NCBI RefSeq assembly: GCF_041240605.1
Contig: NZ_CP162487.1
Location: 2,177,001 to 2,241,000, forward strand
Direction: 5' to 3'
From: Xanthomonas sp. DAR 80977
GTDB lineage: Bacteria > Pseudomonadota > Gammaproteobacteria > Xanthomonadales > Xanthomonadaceae
DNA: 64,000 bases
This document shows, in pieces, positions 8,404 through 17,439 of the stretch (its first letter is position 1; each line of letters starts with the position of its first letter). The notes below the pieces were generated by a model. The model did not search any database. It saw only the letters and a list, made by a program, of their open reading frames with translations, and had not been told where the DNA came from. A program made the translations under genes and the position numbers.

Positions 8404-8928
8404 ATCAGTACCCCTGACAACAAACAGAACCGCAAGAACCAAGAGATCCGCGTCCCGCGCGTTCGCGTGATCGGCGCGGACGGCGAGATGGTCGGCGTGT
8501 TGACCCGCGACGAAGCGCTGGCGCTGGCCGAAGAGGATGGACTCGACCTGGTCGAGATCCAGCCGCAGGCCGACCCGCCGGTCTGCAAGATCATGGACTT
8601 CGGCAAGTTCAAGTTCGAGCAGCAGAAGAAGGCGAACGAAGCCAAGAAAAAGACCAAGCAGGTCGAGATCAAGGAAATCAAGTTCCGTCCGGTCACGGAC
8701 GAGGGCGATTACCAGATCAAGCTGCGCAACATGCGCCGCTTCCTCGAAGAGGGCGACAAGGTCAAGGTCAACATCCGCTTCCGTGGCCGCGAGATGAGCC
8801 ACCAGGAACTGGGACGCGAAATGGCGTCGCGGATCGAGGCCGACCTCGGCGAAGACATCGTCATCGAATCGCGTCCGCGCCTGGAAGGCCGGCAGATGGT
8901 GATGATGATCGCGCCGAAGAAGCGCTGA
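8404..8928 (+). CDS. infC: Translation initiation factor IF-3, starting at an ATC codon
   Basis: 174 residues. IF-3 N- and C-domains are clear ([31 protein letters not shown], and [16 protein letters not shown] at the end). The frame has no ATG before codon 29, which would cut off conserved N-terminal residues. The conserved N-terminus [16 protein letters not shown] begins at ATC 8404-8406, preceded by GGGAG eight bases upstream. Starting IF-3 at a rare codon (AUU in E. coli) is the known basis of its autoregulation, since IF-3 rejects non-canonical starts; ATC would do the same. A hairpin (GGGCGGA-GCC-TCCGCCC, 8355-8371) sits just upstream. A terminator follows the gene. Confidence 0.93.
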   Translation: MSTPDNKQNRKNQEIRVPRVRVIGADGEMVGVLTRDEALALAEEDGLDLVEIQPQADPPVCKIMDFGKFKFEQQKKANEAKKKTKQVEIKEIKFRPVTDEGDYQIKLRNMRRFLEEGDKVKVNIRFRGREMSHQELGREMASRIEADLGEDIVIESRPRLEGRQMVMMIAPKKR

Positions 8929-8979
8929 CCGCACAGGTCAGGATCGCGCCCCGCCCCTGTGCGGGCGCGCGGCCACCCC

Positions 8980-9006
8980 GGGCGCCTGCCGGCGCCCTTT
9001 GTGTTT
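8980..9006 (+). terminator. Rho-independent terminator after infC
   Basis: GGGCGCC-TGCC-GGCGCCC (8980-8997), a 7-bp perfect stem, followed by TTTGTGTTT. It separates infC from the rpmI-rplT promoter that follows. Confidence 0.7.
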
Positions 9007-9114
9007 CCCGATCGTCGCGTCGCAGCGCTGCGCGCTTGCGGCGTGGCCGCGCACCGCCCAGCCTTTGCGAATCCCGAATCCCCGCGCACAGGCGCCCGGA
9101 TCGAAATGCATGAT

Positions 9115-9143
9115 TTGCAAGGCATTCCAAGCCCTGGCATAAT
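9115..9143 (+). promoter_or_regulatory. Sigma70-type promoter for rpmI-rplT
   Basis: TTGCAA (9115-9120), 17-base spacer, CATAAT (9138-9143). This is the best promoter match in the region and lies between the infC terminator and rpmI. It gives a leader of roughly 150 bases. Confidence 0.7.
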
Positions 9144-9149
9144 GCGCGG

Positions 9150-9300
9150 CCCAGTTCATCGGGTTTGCCGTTCGCGCGGCAACAGGACCCGCCCCGATCC
9201 TTTGAGGATCAAGGGCTTACAAGCCGGTACGGGCACGGACGGAAAGCGTGGCAGCAGCCACCGCCCTGACCAGTGACAAAACACCATCAAGGACATAGCA
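9150..9300 (+). promoter_or_regulatory. Structured leader of rpmI-rplT, candidate L20 control site
   Basis: The leader contains two adjacent small hairpins, GATCC-TTTGA-GGATC (9196-9210) and GGCTT-AC-AAGCC (9214-9225), then an AC-rich stretch to the rpmI start. In other bacteria ribosomal protein L20 represses this operon by binding the leader; whether these hairpins imitate the L20 site on 23S rRNA is not shown. The preceding gap (9007-9114) holds a half copy of the G-rich repeat near 9066-9082 and no gene. Confidence 0.4.
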
Positions 9301-9498
9301 ATGCCCAAGATCAAGACCAACCGGGCGGCGGCCAAGCGTTTCCGCAAGACCGCCTCCGGCAAGTACAAGTGCGGCCACGCCAACCGTAGCCATATCCTCA
9401 CCAAGAAAGCGACCAAGCGGAAGCGCAACCTGCGGCAGACGAACCATGTTCGTGCCGAGGACGCTGGCCGTCTTGACCGTATGCTGCCTTACCTCTGA
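9301..9498 (+). CDS. rpmI: 50S ribosomal protein L35
   Basis: 65 residues, very basic, with the family signature [14 protein letters not shown] near the start and [15 protein letters not shown] in the middle. It is a component of the large ribosomal subunit. It is followed by rplT after 10 bases, the universal pairing, and is driven by the promoter at 9115. Confidence 0.98.
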
Positions 9499-9508
9499 GG
9501 ACTGAACC

Positions 9509-9868
9509 ATGGCTCGAGTAAAACGTGGCGTCCAGGCACGCCGTCGTCACAAGAAAGTTCTGAACCTGGCCAAGGGCTACTACAACGCCCGCCGCAAGGT
9601 CTTCCGCGTCGCCAAGCAGGCGGTGATCAAGGCGCAGCAGTACGCCTACATCGGCCGCAAGCAGAAGAAGCGCAATTTCCGTTCGCTGTGGATCACCCGC
9701 ATCAATGCGGCGGCCCGCATCAACGGCCTGAGCTACAGCCGTTTCATGAACGGCCTGCTCAAGGCCGGCATCACCCTGGACCGCAAGGTGCTGGCGGATA
9801 TCGCCGTGCACGACGCGCAGGGCTTTGCCGCCTTGGCGGAGAAGGCAAAGGGCGCGCTGGCGGCATAA
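9509..9868 (+). CDS. rplT: 50S ribosomal protein L20
   Basis: 119 residues with the L20 hallmarks [16 protein letters not shown] at the N-terminus and [25 protein letters not shown] later. It binds 23S rRNA early in 50S assembly and is the usual autorepressor of its operon. Two strong terminators follow, so pheST probably has its own promoter. Confidence 0.98.
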   Translation: MARVKRGVQARRRHKKVLNLAKGYYNARRKVFRVAKQAVIKAQQYAYIGRKQKKRNFRSLWITRINAAARINGLSYSRFMNGLLKAGITLDRKVLADIAVHDAQGFAALAEKAKGALAA

Positions 9869-9888
9869 GTGCGAGTCCCTCGCAGGAG

Positions 9889-9912
9889 CCCGCACATCCA
9901 TGTGCGGGTTTT
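9889..9912 (+). terminator. First terminator after rplT
   Basis: A perfect 8-bp stem CCCGCACA-TCCA-TGTGCGGG followed by TTTT, 20 bases after the rplT stop. Confidence 0.8.
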
Positions 9913-9938
9913 CAACGAGGCGCCATCGCAGACATGCA

Positions 9939-9967
9939 GGGGAAGGGCGCGAGTCCTTCCCCTTTTT
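9939..9967 (+). terminator. Second terminator between rplT and pheS
   Basis: A perfect 8-bp stem GGGGAAGG/CCTTCCCC with an 8-base loop, followed by TTTTT. It is either a backup terminator or a pheST attenuator. A short frame with a start at 9900 reads through it, but its Phe codons do not cluster before the hairpin. Confidence 0.75.
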
Positions 9968-10054
9968 GCGTTTTGGGCATCCCGGTTGCGGGGTCGATCC
10001 TGTCGCGGGATGTCTCCGGGCGCGGGATCCGGATCGGGTGGTCGGCTGAAGTGA

Positions 10055-11062
<1,008 letters not shown>

Positions 11063-11063
11063 G

Positions 11064-11180
11064 GGCCGGGATTGGGGAGTCGGGATTGGGGATTCGCGGA
11101 AGCGGGTTCCTCCCCGATTGCTCCAGTCCCGCATGAACCCGCTCTTGCGAATCCCCAATCCCGACTCCCCAATCCCGGCC
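11064..11180. repeat. 34-bp perfect inverted repeat with G-quadruplex arms between pheS and pheT
   Basis: Positions 11064-11097 and 11147-11180 are exact reverse complements. After a 3-base mismatch the stem resumes with AGCGGGTTC (11101-11109) and GAACCCGCT (11135-11143), leaving a 25-base loop. The left arm reads G3-ATT-G4-AGTC-G3-ATT-G4, a canonical quadruplex pattern. The element starts 1 base after the pheS stop and ends 4 bases before the pheT ATG, so it fills the whole gap. Confidence 0.9.
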
Positions 11181-11184
11181 TCTC

Positions 11185-13563
11185 ATGAAATTCAGCGAAA
11201 ACTGGTTGCGCAGCCACGTCCCCACCCAGGCCACGCGCGATGAACTGGCCGCGACCCTGACCGCCATCGGCCTGGAGGTCGAGGAGGTCACGCCGCTCGG
11301 CGAGTCGCTGCAGCAGGTGGTGGTGGCGCGCATCGTCGAAGCGGCGCGGCATCCGGAAGCCGACCGGCTGCAGGTGTGCCAGGTCGATGCCGGGCAGGGC
11401 GCCTTGCTGCAGATCGTCTGCGGCGCGCCGAACGCGCGTGCCGGGCTGGTCGCGCCGCTGGCGCTGGTCGGCGCCCAGGTCGGCGGCATCGCGATCAAGG
11501 CGGCCAAGCTGCGCGGCGTCGAGTCCAACGGCATGCTGTGCTCGGCCAAGGAACTGGGCCTGGACAGCGACGCGTCCGGCCTGTTCGAACTGCCCGACGA
11601 CGCGCCGATCGGCCAGGCGCTGGCCGAGTACCTGGGCCTGCCCGACGCCAGCATCGAGATCAAGCTGACCCCGAACCGCGCCGACTGCTTCGGCGTGCGC
11701 GGCATCGCCTACGACGTGGCCGCGGCCTGCGCCAGCGAAGTGCTGCCGTTCGCGGCCGCGCCGGTCGCCGTCGCCAGCGAGCGCCGCCTGGACGTGCGCC
11801 TGCAGGCGGGCGGCGATGCGCCGCGCTATTGCGGCCGCGTCGTCGAGGACCTGGACCCGGCGGCGAAGACGCCGCTGTGGATGGCCGAACGCCTGCGCCG
11901 CAGCGGCGTGCGTCCGGTCTCGCTGCTGGTCGACATCACCCAGTACGTGATGCTGGAGCTGGGCCAGCCGATGCATGCCTTCGACCTGGACACGCTGCAC
12001 GGCCCGATCGGCGTGCGCCGCGCGCGCGCCGGCGAGACGCTGAAGCTGCTCGATGGCCGCGACGCGGCGCTCGACGACGGCTTCCTGGCCGTCACCGACG
12101 GCGACCGCGTGGTCGCGCTGGCCGGGCTGATGGGCGGCCACGACACCCGCGTCACGGACGCGACCCGGCACGTGTTCCTGGAGGCCGCGCATTTCGCGCC
12201 GGCGGCGATCATGGGCCGCGGCCGCAAGCTCGGCCTGCACACCGATGCCGGCCACCGCTTCGAGCGCGGCGTGGATCCGGCGCTGCCGCGGCCGGCGCTG
12301 GAGCTGGCGACGCGGCTGGTGCTGGAGCTGGCCGGCGGCCGCGCCGGCCCGGTGGTCGAGGCCGAGCTGCCCGAGCACCTGCCGACGCCGGCGCCGATCG
12401 CGCTGCGCCGCGCGCGCATCGTGCGCGTGCTCGGCATCGAGATCGCCGATGCCGAGGTCGAGCGCATCCTGCGCGCGCTGGGCATGGAGGTCGCCGCGGC
12501 CGCCAATGGCTGGCAGGTCACCGCGCCGAGCCGGCGCTTCGACATCGCCCTGGAAGAGGATCTGATCGAGGAACTGGCGCGCATCCACGGCTACGACCGG
12601 CTGCCGACCACGCTGCCCGGCGGCGCCTCGCGCATCGCCATGGGCAGCGAGACGCAACTGGACGAACTGAGCGTGCGCCGCCAGCTGGTCGCGCGCGAGA
12701 TGCTGGAAACCATCAACTACGCCTTCGTCGACGCGGCCCTGCTGGACCAGTGGGGCCTGGACGAGGGGCGCGTGGTACTGGCCAATCCGCTCAGCGCCGA
12801 ACTGGCGGTGATGCGCCCGTCGCTGTTGCCGGGGCTGGTCGCGGCGCTGGGCCGCAATGTCGCCCGCCAGGCCGGGCGGGTGCGCCTGTTCGAACTGGGC
12901 AAGGTGTTCGCGGCGGCCGCAACCGCCGGCGCCGCGCCGGCGGAGACGCAGCGCGTGGCCGCGGCGGTGTGCGGCGATGCCGACGCGCTGCAATGGGGCC
13001 TGCCGTCGCGCAAGGTCGACTTCCACGACCTGAAGGGTGACCTGGACGCGCTGGCCAGCGCCGCCGGCGCGCGCCTGGACTACCGTCCGTCGGCGCTGCC
13101 GTTCGCGCATCCGACCCGGTCGGCCGACGTGTACCGCGACGGCGCGCGGATCGGCTGGATCGGCCAGCTGCATCCGCGGTTGCTGCAGGCGCTGCAGATC
13201 GACGTGGACGTGCTCGGTTTCGAGCTGGACCTGGCGCCGCTGGCCGCGCGCGCGCTGCCGCGCGCCGCCGAGCTGTCGCGGTTCCCGTCGGTGCGCCGCG
13301 ACCTGGCGTTCCTGGTGCCGGAGGCGGTGGCCTGGTCGGCGTTGGCCGGCAGCGTGCGCGGCGCGGTCGGGCCGCTGCTGCGCGAGGTGGTGCTGTTCGA
13401 CCGCTACGTCGGTCCCGGGGTCGAGGCGGGTTTCAAGAGTCTCGCTATGGGCTTGATTTTGCAGGACAACTCGCGCACTCTGACGGATCGCGATGTGGAT
13501 GCAGTGGTCGCCGATGCAGTGGCGGCGCTGGCGCGCGAACACGATGCGCGGATTCGCGGCTGA
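11185..13563 (+). CDS. pheT: Phenylalanyl-tRNA synthetase beta subunit
   Basis: 792 residues, full length. It starts MKFSENWLRSHV as the family does. A tRNA-binding EMAP-like domain (LQVCQVDAG), B3/B4 editing and B5 domains (ALEEDLIEELARIHGYDRLP) follow, with the C-terminal anticodon-binding fold (RFPSVRRDLAFLV). It is the partner of PheS. The 18 bases before the ATG are the C-rich right arm of the repeat element, and no purine-rich ribosome-binding site can be seen. Translation may therefore rely on coupling or reinitiation. ihfA follows after 21 bases. Confidence 0.97.
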   Translation: MKFSENWLRSHVPTQATRDELAATLTAIGLEVEEVTPLGESLQQVVVARIVEAARHPEADRLQVCQVDAGQGALLQIVCGAPNARAGLVAPLALVGAQVGGIAIKAAKLRGVESNGMLCSAKELGLDSDASGLFELPDDAPIGQALAEYLGLPDASIEIKLTPNRADCFGVRGIAYDVAAACASEVLPFAAAPVAVASERRLDVRLQAGGDAPRYCGRVVEDLDPAAKTPLWMAERLRRSGVRPVSLLVDITQYVMLELGQPMHAFDLDTLHGPIGVRRARAGETLKLLDGRDAALDDGFLAVTDGDRVVALAGLMGGHDTRVTDATRHVFLEAAHFAPAAIMGRGRKLGLHTDAGHRFERGVDPALPRPALELATRLVLELAGGRAGPVVEAELPEHLPTPAPIALRRARIVRVLGIEIADAEVERILRALGMEVAAAANGWQVTAPSRRFDIALEEDLIEELARIHGYDRLPTTLPGGASRIAMGSETQLDELSVRRQLVAREMLETINYAFVDAALLDQWGLDEGRVVLANPLSAELAVMRPSLLPGLVAALGRNVARQAGRVRLFELGKVFAAAATAGAAPAETQRVAAAVCGDADALQWGLPSRKVDFHDLKGDLDALASAAGARLDYRPSALPFAHPTRSADVYRDGARIGWIGQLHPRLLQALQIDVDVLGFELDLAPLAARALPRAAELSRFPSVRRDLAFLVPEAVAWSALAGSVRGAVGPLLREVVLFDRYVGPGVEAGFKSLAMGLILQDNSRTLTDRDVDAVVADAVAALAREHDARIRG

Positions 13564-13584
13564 GACGTAGGGGATAGCAGGGCA

Positions 13585-13884
13585 ATGGCGTTGACCAAAG
13601 CGGAAATGGCCGAACGGTTGTTCGACGAAGTCGGGCTGAACAAGCGCGAGGCCAAGGAATTCGTCGATGCTTTCTTCGATGTGCTGCGCGATGCGCTGGA
13701 GCAGGGCCGGCAGGTGAAGCTGTCCGGCTTCGGCAACTTCGATCTGCGCCGCAAGAACCAACGGCCCGGTCGCAATCCCAAGACCGGCGAAGAAATCCCG
13801 ATCTCGGCGCGGACGGTGGTGACCTTCCGCCCGGGACAGAAGCTCAAGGAGCGAGTGGAGGCTTATGCTGGACCCGGGCAGTAA
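13585..13884 (+). CDS. ihfA: Integration host factor alpha subunit
   Basis: 99 residues with the HU/IHF fold signatures [23 protein letters not shown] at the start and the DNA-binding arm [12 protein letters not shown], then [16 protein letters not shown]. With IhfB it bends DNA at specific sites in promoters and recombination sites. It follows pheT as in most gamma-proteobacteria. The last 20 bases overlap the next gene, implying translational coupling. Confidence 0.97.
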   Translation: MALTKAEMAERLFDEVGLNKREAKEFVDAFFDVLRDALEQGRQVKLSGFGNFDLRRKNQRPGRNPKTGEEIPISARTVVTFRPGQKLKERVEAYAGPGQ

Positions 13885-14221
13885 CCGCGAACTTCCGCCG
13901 ATTCCGGCCAAGCGCTACTTCACCATCGGTGAGGTCAGCGAGCTGTGCGACGTCAAGCCGCACGTGCTGCGCTACTGGGAGACCGAATTCCCCAGCCTGG
14001 AACCGGTCAAGCGCCGCGGCAACCGGCGTTACTACCAGCGCCACGACGTGCTGATGGTGCGGCAGATCCGCAGCCTGCTGTACGAACAGGGCTATACGAT
14101 CGGCGGCGCGCGCCTGCGCCTGGAAGGCGAGGGCGCCCGCCAGGAGTCGGCGTTGAGCAACCAGATCATCAAGCAGGTGCGCCAGGAACTGGAAGAAGTA
14201 CTGCAGTTGCTGCGGCGTTGA
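13865..14221 (+). CDS. MerR-family transcriptional regulator, short form
   Basis: 118 residues beginning inside ihfA. The winged helix of MerR proteins is plain: [22 protein letters not shown], then [26 protein letters not shown]. The C-terminus is a short coiled coil ([16 protein letters not shown]) with no effector-binding domain and no metal-binding cysteines. The target is unknown. The ihfA-merR-tRNA-Pro arrangement is a conserved feature next to the gum cluster in Xanthomonas. Confidence 0.9.
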   Translation: MLDPGSNRELPPIPAKRYFTIGEVSELCDVKPHVLRYWETEFPSLEPVKRRGNRRYYQRHDVLMVRQIRSLLYEQGYTIGGARLRLEGEGARQESALSNQIIKQVRQELEEVLQLLRR

Positions 14222-14319
14222 GCGGCAGCGGCGCAGGCGGCTAGGAATGGCAGCGCCAATCCCGCTATAATCGCCAGCTCGCCGCGAGGCGGGACCGCCG
14301 CAACGGCGGACGTTTTTAC

Positions 14320-14396
14320 CGGGGTATAGCGCAGCCTGGTAGCGCACTAGTCTGGGGGACTAGTGGTCGTCGGTTCGAATCCGGCTACCCCGACCA
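14320..14396 (+). tRNA. tRNA-Pro (anticodon GGG)
   Basis: 77 bases with encoded CCA. The acceptor stem CGGGGTA pairs with TACCCCG, the anticodon arm is CTAGT-CTGGGGG-ACTAG with anticodon GGG, and the T loop is GGTTCGAATCC. A TATAAT box lies at 14266-14271, about 50 bases upstream. A terminator follows. This tRNA marks the left edge of the gum cluster. Confidence 0.97.
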
Positions 14397-14402
14397 TCTT
14401 CG

Positions 14403-14434
14403 AAGGCCCATGTCAGCGACATGGGCCTTTTTTG
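14403..14434 (+). terminator. Terminator after tRNA-Pro
   Basis: A 12-bp perfect stem (AAGGCCCATGTC / GACATGGGCCTT) with a 3-base loop and a run of six T. Confidence 0.9.
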
Positions 14435-14713
14435 TTTCGCGCCCTCCGGGCCGCGCCGGCGTTGGCGGCATGGCCGGCGGCCTGCGCGAGCGCGCCGGGC
14501 GAGGATCGGCCGGAGGCCGGCGCCGGTCCTAGCGGCCGCCGGCGTGCCGCGCGTTCGCCGCCGTCGCGCGGCGAACCGCGAGCGCCCGCCGCTCGGACGA
14601 GGGTGTAGACAAACGCGCTGGCGCCGGCGCGGGGCCTGCGCAAGCGGCCGGCGGGCCCGGGAGGGACGGGACGGAAACCCGCCACCGAACTGCGGAAGAG
14701 GGCCGTCAACCGC
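14435..14713. other. Extremely GC-rich gap upstream of the gum promoter region
   Basis: No gene is recognised. The sequence consists of GCCGGC-type palindromic runs, and all six frames give Arg/Ala/Pro-rich translations typical of non-coding high-GC DNA. Confidence 0.6.
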
Positions 14714-14743
14714 TTGACATGCGTCACGTTAACGTCGTGTATT
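14714..14743 (+). promoter_or_regulatory. Candidate gum operon promoter, distal
   Basis: TTGACA (14714-14719), an 18-base spacer and TGTATT (14738-14743). The spacer contains the perfect palindrome ACGTTAACGT (14726-14735), a possible regulator site. The GC content drops sharply here. A transcript from it would have a leader of about 260 bases before gumB. Confidence 0.55.
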
Positions 14744-14832
14744 TTGCGACGCCGCTTCGCTTGTCATGCTGAACACTCGGACATGTAGTTGAATCCATCC
14801 GGTATAGCGTCAAAAAAATGTCGGCCGATATC

Positions 14833-14861
14833 TTGGTGAGGGCCGGTAGCTGTGCCATAGT
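14833..14861 (+). promoter_or_regulatory. Candidate gum operon promoter, proximal
   Basis: TTGGTG (14833-14838), a 17-base spacer and CATAGT (14856-14861). It is weaker by consensus than the distal candidate but correctly spaced. It would give a leader of about 145 bases. Which of the two is used cannot be decided from sequence. Confidence 0.4.
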
Positions 14862-15015
14862 GCACTGCAACACGAGGCTTCGCTGTTGGCCTGGGCAGTC
14901 GTCCAAGGCTGGAAATGACACTGCAATCGTCTTACCCGACCGGTGATGGAGCGCTGGCCGGCTGGATGAGTGCGGCGTTCCTAAAACCACTCGACAGAGG
15001 GCGTCTGCATCGCGC

Positions 15016-15714
15016 ATGGGTAAACTCTCCGGTACGTTCAACTGGGCATTGTGCTTGGCCCTTTCTTGTCTGGTCTTCCTGTCCGCCTGCAGTACCGGAC
15101 CGAAGTTGCCGACGGAATTGCCGCCAGGCGATCCGCTGGCCGGTTCCATGGGACAGCCGGAGTACCTGCTCGGCCCCGGCGATCTGCTGACGGTCAAGGT
15201 GTTCCAGGTGGACGATCTGGAGCGCCAGGTGCGGGTCGACAACGAGGGCCGCATCTCGCTGCCGCTGGTCGGCGACATCAAGGCCGCCGGACTCAGCGTC
15301 AACGCCTTGCAGAAGGACATCACCCAGCGCTACCGCAACGGCTACCTGCAGAACCCGCAGGTGTCGGTGCTGGTCGACGAGTTCACCGGCAACCGGGTCA
15401 CCGTGACCGGGGCGGTGGGCGAGCCGGGCATCTACCCGATCGCCGGGCCGGCACTGACCCTGCAGCAGGCGCTGGCGCTGGGCAAGGGCGTCAGCGACGT
15501 GGCCAGCCGCGGCAACGTGGTGGTGTTCCGCAACGTCGGCGGGCAGAAGATGCTGGCCCGTTTCGATCTGCGCGATATCCAGAAGGGCGCCTCGCCGGAT
15601 CCTGAAATCTACGGCGGCGACATCGTGGTGGTGTACCGCTCCGATGCGCTCGTGCTGCTGCGCACCGTGGTGCAGCTGACCCCGTTCGTCATGGTCTGGC
15701 GGGCATACCGATGA
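15016..15714 (+). CDS. gumB: Xanthan export outer-membrane lipoprotein GumB
   Basis: 232 residues with a signal peptide and lipobox LSAC (Cys25). The polysaccharide-export domain (QPEYLLGPGDLLTVKVFQVDDLERQVRV) is followed by an SLBB-like domain (RVTVTGAVGEPGIYPI). The C-terminus VVVYRSDALVLLRTVVQLTPFVMVWRAYR-like segment is characteristic of GumB. It is the outer-membrane export component paired with GumC. Being about half the length of Wza, it probably lacks the full translocation pore alone. gumC overlaps its end by 4 bases. It is the first gene of the cluster, with candidate promoters upstream. Confidence 0.97.
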   Translation: MGKLSGTFNWALCLALSCLVFLSACSTGPKLPTELPPGDPLAGSMGQPEYLLGPGDLLTVKVFQVDDLERQVRVDNEGRISLPLVGDIKAAGLSVNALQKDITQRYRNGYLQNPQVSVLVDEFTGNRVTVTGAVGEPGIYPIAGPALTLQQALALGKGVSDVASRGNVVVFRNVGGQKMLARFDLRDIQKGASPDPEIYGGDIVVVYRSDALVLLRTVVQLTPFVMVWRAYR

Positions 15715-17123
15715 GCACCTCGAGCATGCACACCCGCACCTCCTCGGCGCCGCTGAGCCCGGCCGACATCAGCTTGCTGGATTACTGGAACGCCCTGTAC
15801 CGGCAGCGCTGGCTGATCGTCGGGATCACCGCGGCGGTCGTGTTGCTGGCGCTGCTGGTAACGTTATTGATGACGCCCAAGTACCGCGCCACCAGCGTGC
15901 TGCAGATCGAGCGCGAGTCCTTGAACGTCACCAACGTGGCGAACCTGATGCCGGTGGAATCGCCGCAGGATCGCGACTTCTACCAGACCCAGTACGAACT
16001 GCTCGGCAGCCGCTCGCTGGCGCGGGCGGTGATCCGCGAGGCGCGCCTGACCCAGGACCCGGCGTTCAAGCCGCTGGTCGACGAGGCGCTGGAGAAGTTG
16101 CAGGGCAATGGCGATGGCCCGGCGCCGTCGCCCGAGGCGCGCGCCACCGCGGCCGAGAACGCGCTGGTCGGCCCGGTGCTGGACGCGCTGACGATCGAGC
16201 CGGTGCGCGACTCGCGGCTGGTGCGGATCAACTTCGATTCGCCCGACCGGGTGCTGGCCACGCGCGTGGCCAACACCTACGCCAAGATGTTCATCGCCTC
16301 GACCCAGGAGCGGCGCCTGCAGGCGTCCTCGTTCGCCGCCAAGTACCTGTCCGAGCGGCTGGAGCAGCTGCGCGACAAGGTGGAGGAGTCGGAGAAGAAC
16401 GCGGTCGACTACTCCAGCAAGGAGCAGATCGTGTCGCTGGGCGAGGACAAGCCGTCGCTGCCGACGCAGAACATGAGCGAGTTGAACGTGCGTCTGGCCG
16501 CCGCGCAGGATGCGCGGATCAAGGCCGAGTCGGCCTGGCGCCAGGCCGGGATCGGCGACGGCATGGGCCTGCCGCAGGTGATCGCCAGCCCGCTGATCCA
16601 GAGCCTGCGCGCCGAGCAGGCCAAGCTGATGGCCGACTACCAGCAGAAGCTGGCCACCTTCCAGCCCGGCTATCCGGAAATGCAGCGCCTGCAGAACCAG
16701 ATCGCCGAGACCAAGCGCCAGATCGGCAACGAGATCGCCAACATCCGCAGCGCGCTGAAGAACGACTACGAGGCGGCGCGGCAGCAGGAGACGCTGCTGT
16801 CCGAGCGCATCTCCAGCCTGAAGAACGACGAGCTGGATCTGCAGACGCGCAGCATCCGCTACAACATGCTGCGGCGCGAAGCCGACACCAACCGCCAGCT
16901 CTACGACGCGCTGCTGCAGCGCTACAAGGAGATCGGCGTGGCCGGCAACGTGGGCACCAACAACGTGTCGATCGTCGACCGCGCCGACGTGCCGGGCAAG
17001 CCGAGTTCGCCGAAGACCTTGCTGAACCTGGCGCTGGCGTTCGTGTTCGGCCTGTTCTCGGCGATCGCCATCGCCCTGATCCGTTATTTCCTGCGCGAGG
17101 CGCAGGCGGCGGCCGCGGCATGA
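15711..17123 (+). CDS. gumC: Xanthan chain-length/co-polymerase protein GumC (Wzz type)
   Basis: 470 residues. A first membrane helix at about residues 28-50 (RWLIVGITAAVVLLALLVTL) and a second near residue 440 enclose a large periplasmic coiled-coil region rich in Gln, Glu and Arg. A proline-rich motif before the second helix (DRADVPGKPSSPKTLLN) is the Wzz signature. There is no C-terminal tyrosine kinase domain, so it is the kinase-less polysaccharide co-polymerase type. It controls chain length and bridges GumE polymerisation to GumB export. It is coupled to gumB by an ATGA overlap; a 316-base gap follows. Confidence 0.96.
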   Translation: MSTSSMHTRTSSAPLSPADISLLDYWNALYRQRWLIVGITAAVVLLALLVTLLMTPKYRATSVLQIERESLNVTNVANLMPVESPQDRDFYQTQYELLGSRSLARAVIREARLTQDPAFKPLVDEALEKLQGNGDGPAPSPEARATAAENALVGPVLDALTIEPVRDSRLVRINFDSPDRVLATRVANTYAKMFIASTQERRLQASSFAAKYLSERLEQLRDKVEESEKNAVDYSSKEQIVSLGEDKPSLPTQNMSELNVRLAAAQDARIKAESAWRQAGIGDGMGLPQVIASPLIQSLRAEQAKLMADYQQKLATFQPGYPEMQRLQNQIAETKRQIGNEIANIRSALKNDYEAARQQETLLSERISSLKNDELDLQTRSIRYNMLRREADTNRQLYDALLQRYKEIGVAGNVGTNNVSIVDRADVPGKPSSPKTLLNLALAFVFGLFSAIAIALIRYFLREAQAAAAA

Positions 17124-17278
17124 GGCGCGCGGCGCGACCCTTGCTGCGATGCGCCGTGACCGCGATCGCGGCCGCTGCGACGACGCAGGCACATCGTCAT
17201 GTTTCCTACGCAAATTCTTCAGTGAGGTGATACGTGGTTCAGCTAAGTACAGAGGTGTTCCATTATTTTCCTGACCGG

Positions 17279-17366
17279 TTGTACGCAGTCGCGCTTTTGT
17301 TGAAATAACACGGGCTGCCGTGGACCTGGGGTCGGTGAGGAAGGCACCGCAGCGGTCCACTGGCAG
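17279..17366 (+). promoter_or_regulatory. gumC-gumD gap: possible internal promoter and two-part stem-loop
   Basis: The 316-base gap (17124-17439) contains no gene. It has an AT-rich patch with a weak promoter-like pair TTGTAC (17279-17284) and TGAAAT (17301-17306), 16 bases apart. Immediately after comes a strong structure: CTGCC-GTGGACC (17315-17326) pairs with GGTCCAC-T-GGCAG (17354-17366) with one bulged base. An inner stem CGGTG/CACCG (17333-17337/17345-17349) lies inside. It could insulate or stabilise mRNA segments or act as a leader for gumD. Confidence 0.4.
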
Positions 17367-17439
17367 ATGAGATCGAGGCTCGCATACGTCGCATGTTCCC
17401 CCGCATGCCACCGACCGAGTTTGGATAGGAATCCCGACC

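Noticed and set aside
9881..10048. A phenylalanine-leader attenuator upstream of pheS
   Set aside because: A frame from 9900 passes the hairpin at 9939 and contains Phe codons, but only one lies before the hairpin and they are not clustered. The two hairpins are better read as rplT terminators.
14463..14727. A small protein gene between tRNA-Pro and gumB
   Set aside because: All frames are Arg/Ala/Pro-rich with no ribosome-binding site or family signature; the region is better explained as GC-rich spacer and promoter DNA.
14915..15190. An upstream gene overlapping the gumB start
   Set aside because: It runs out of frame through the gumB signal peptide and its product is rich in Arg, Cys and Ser with no recognisable domain.
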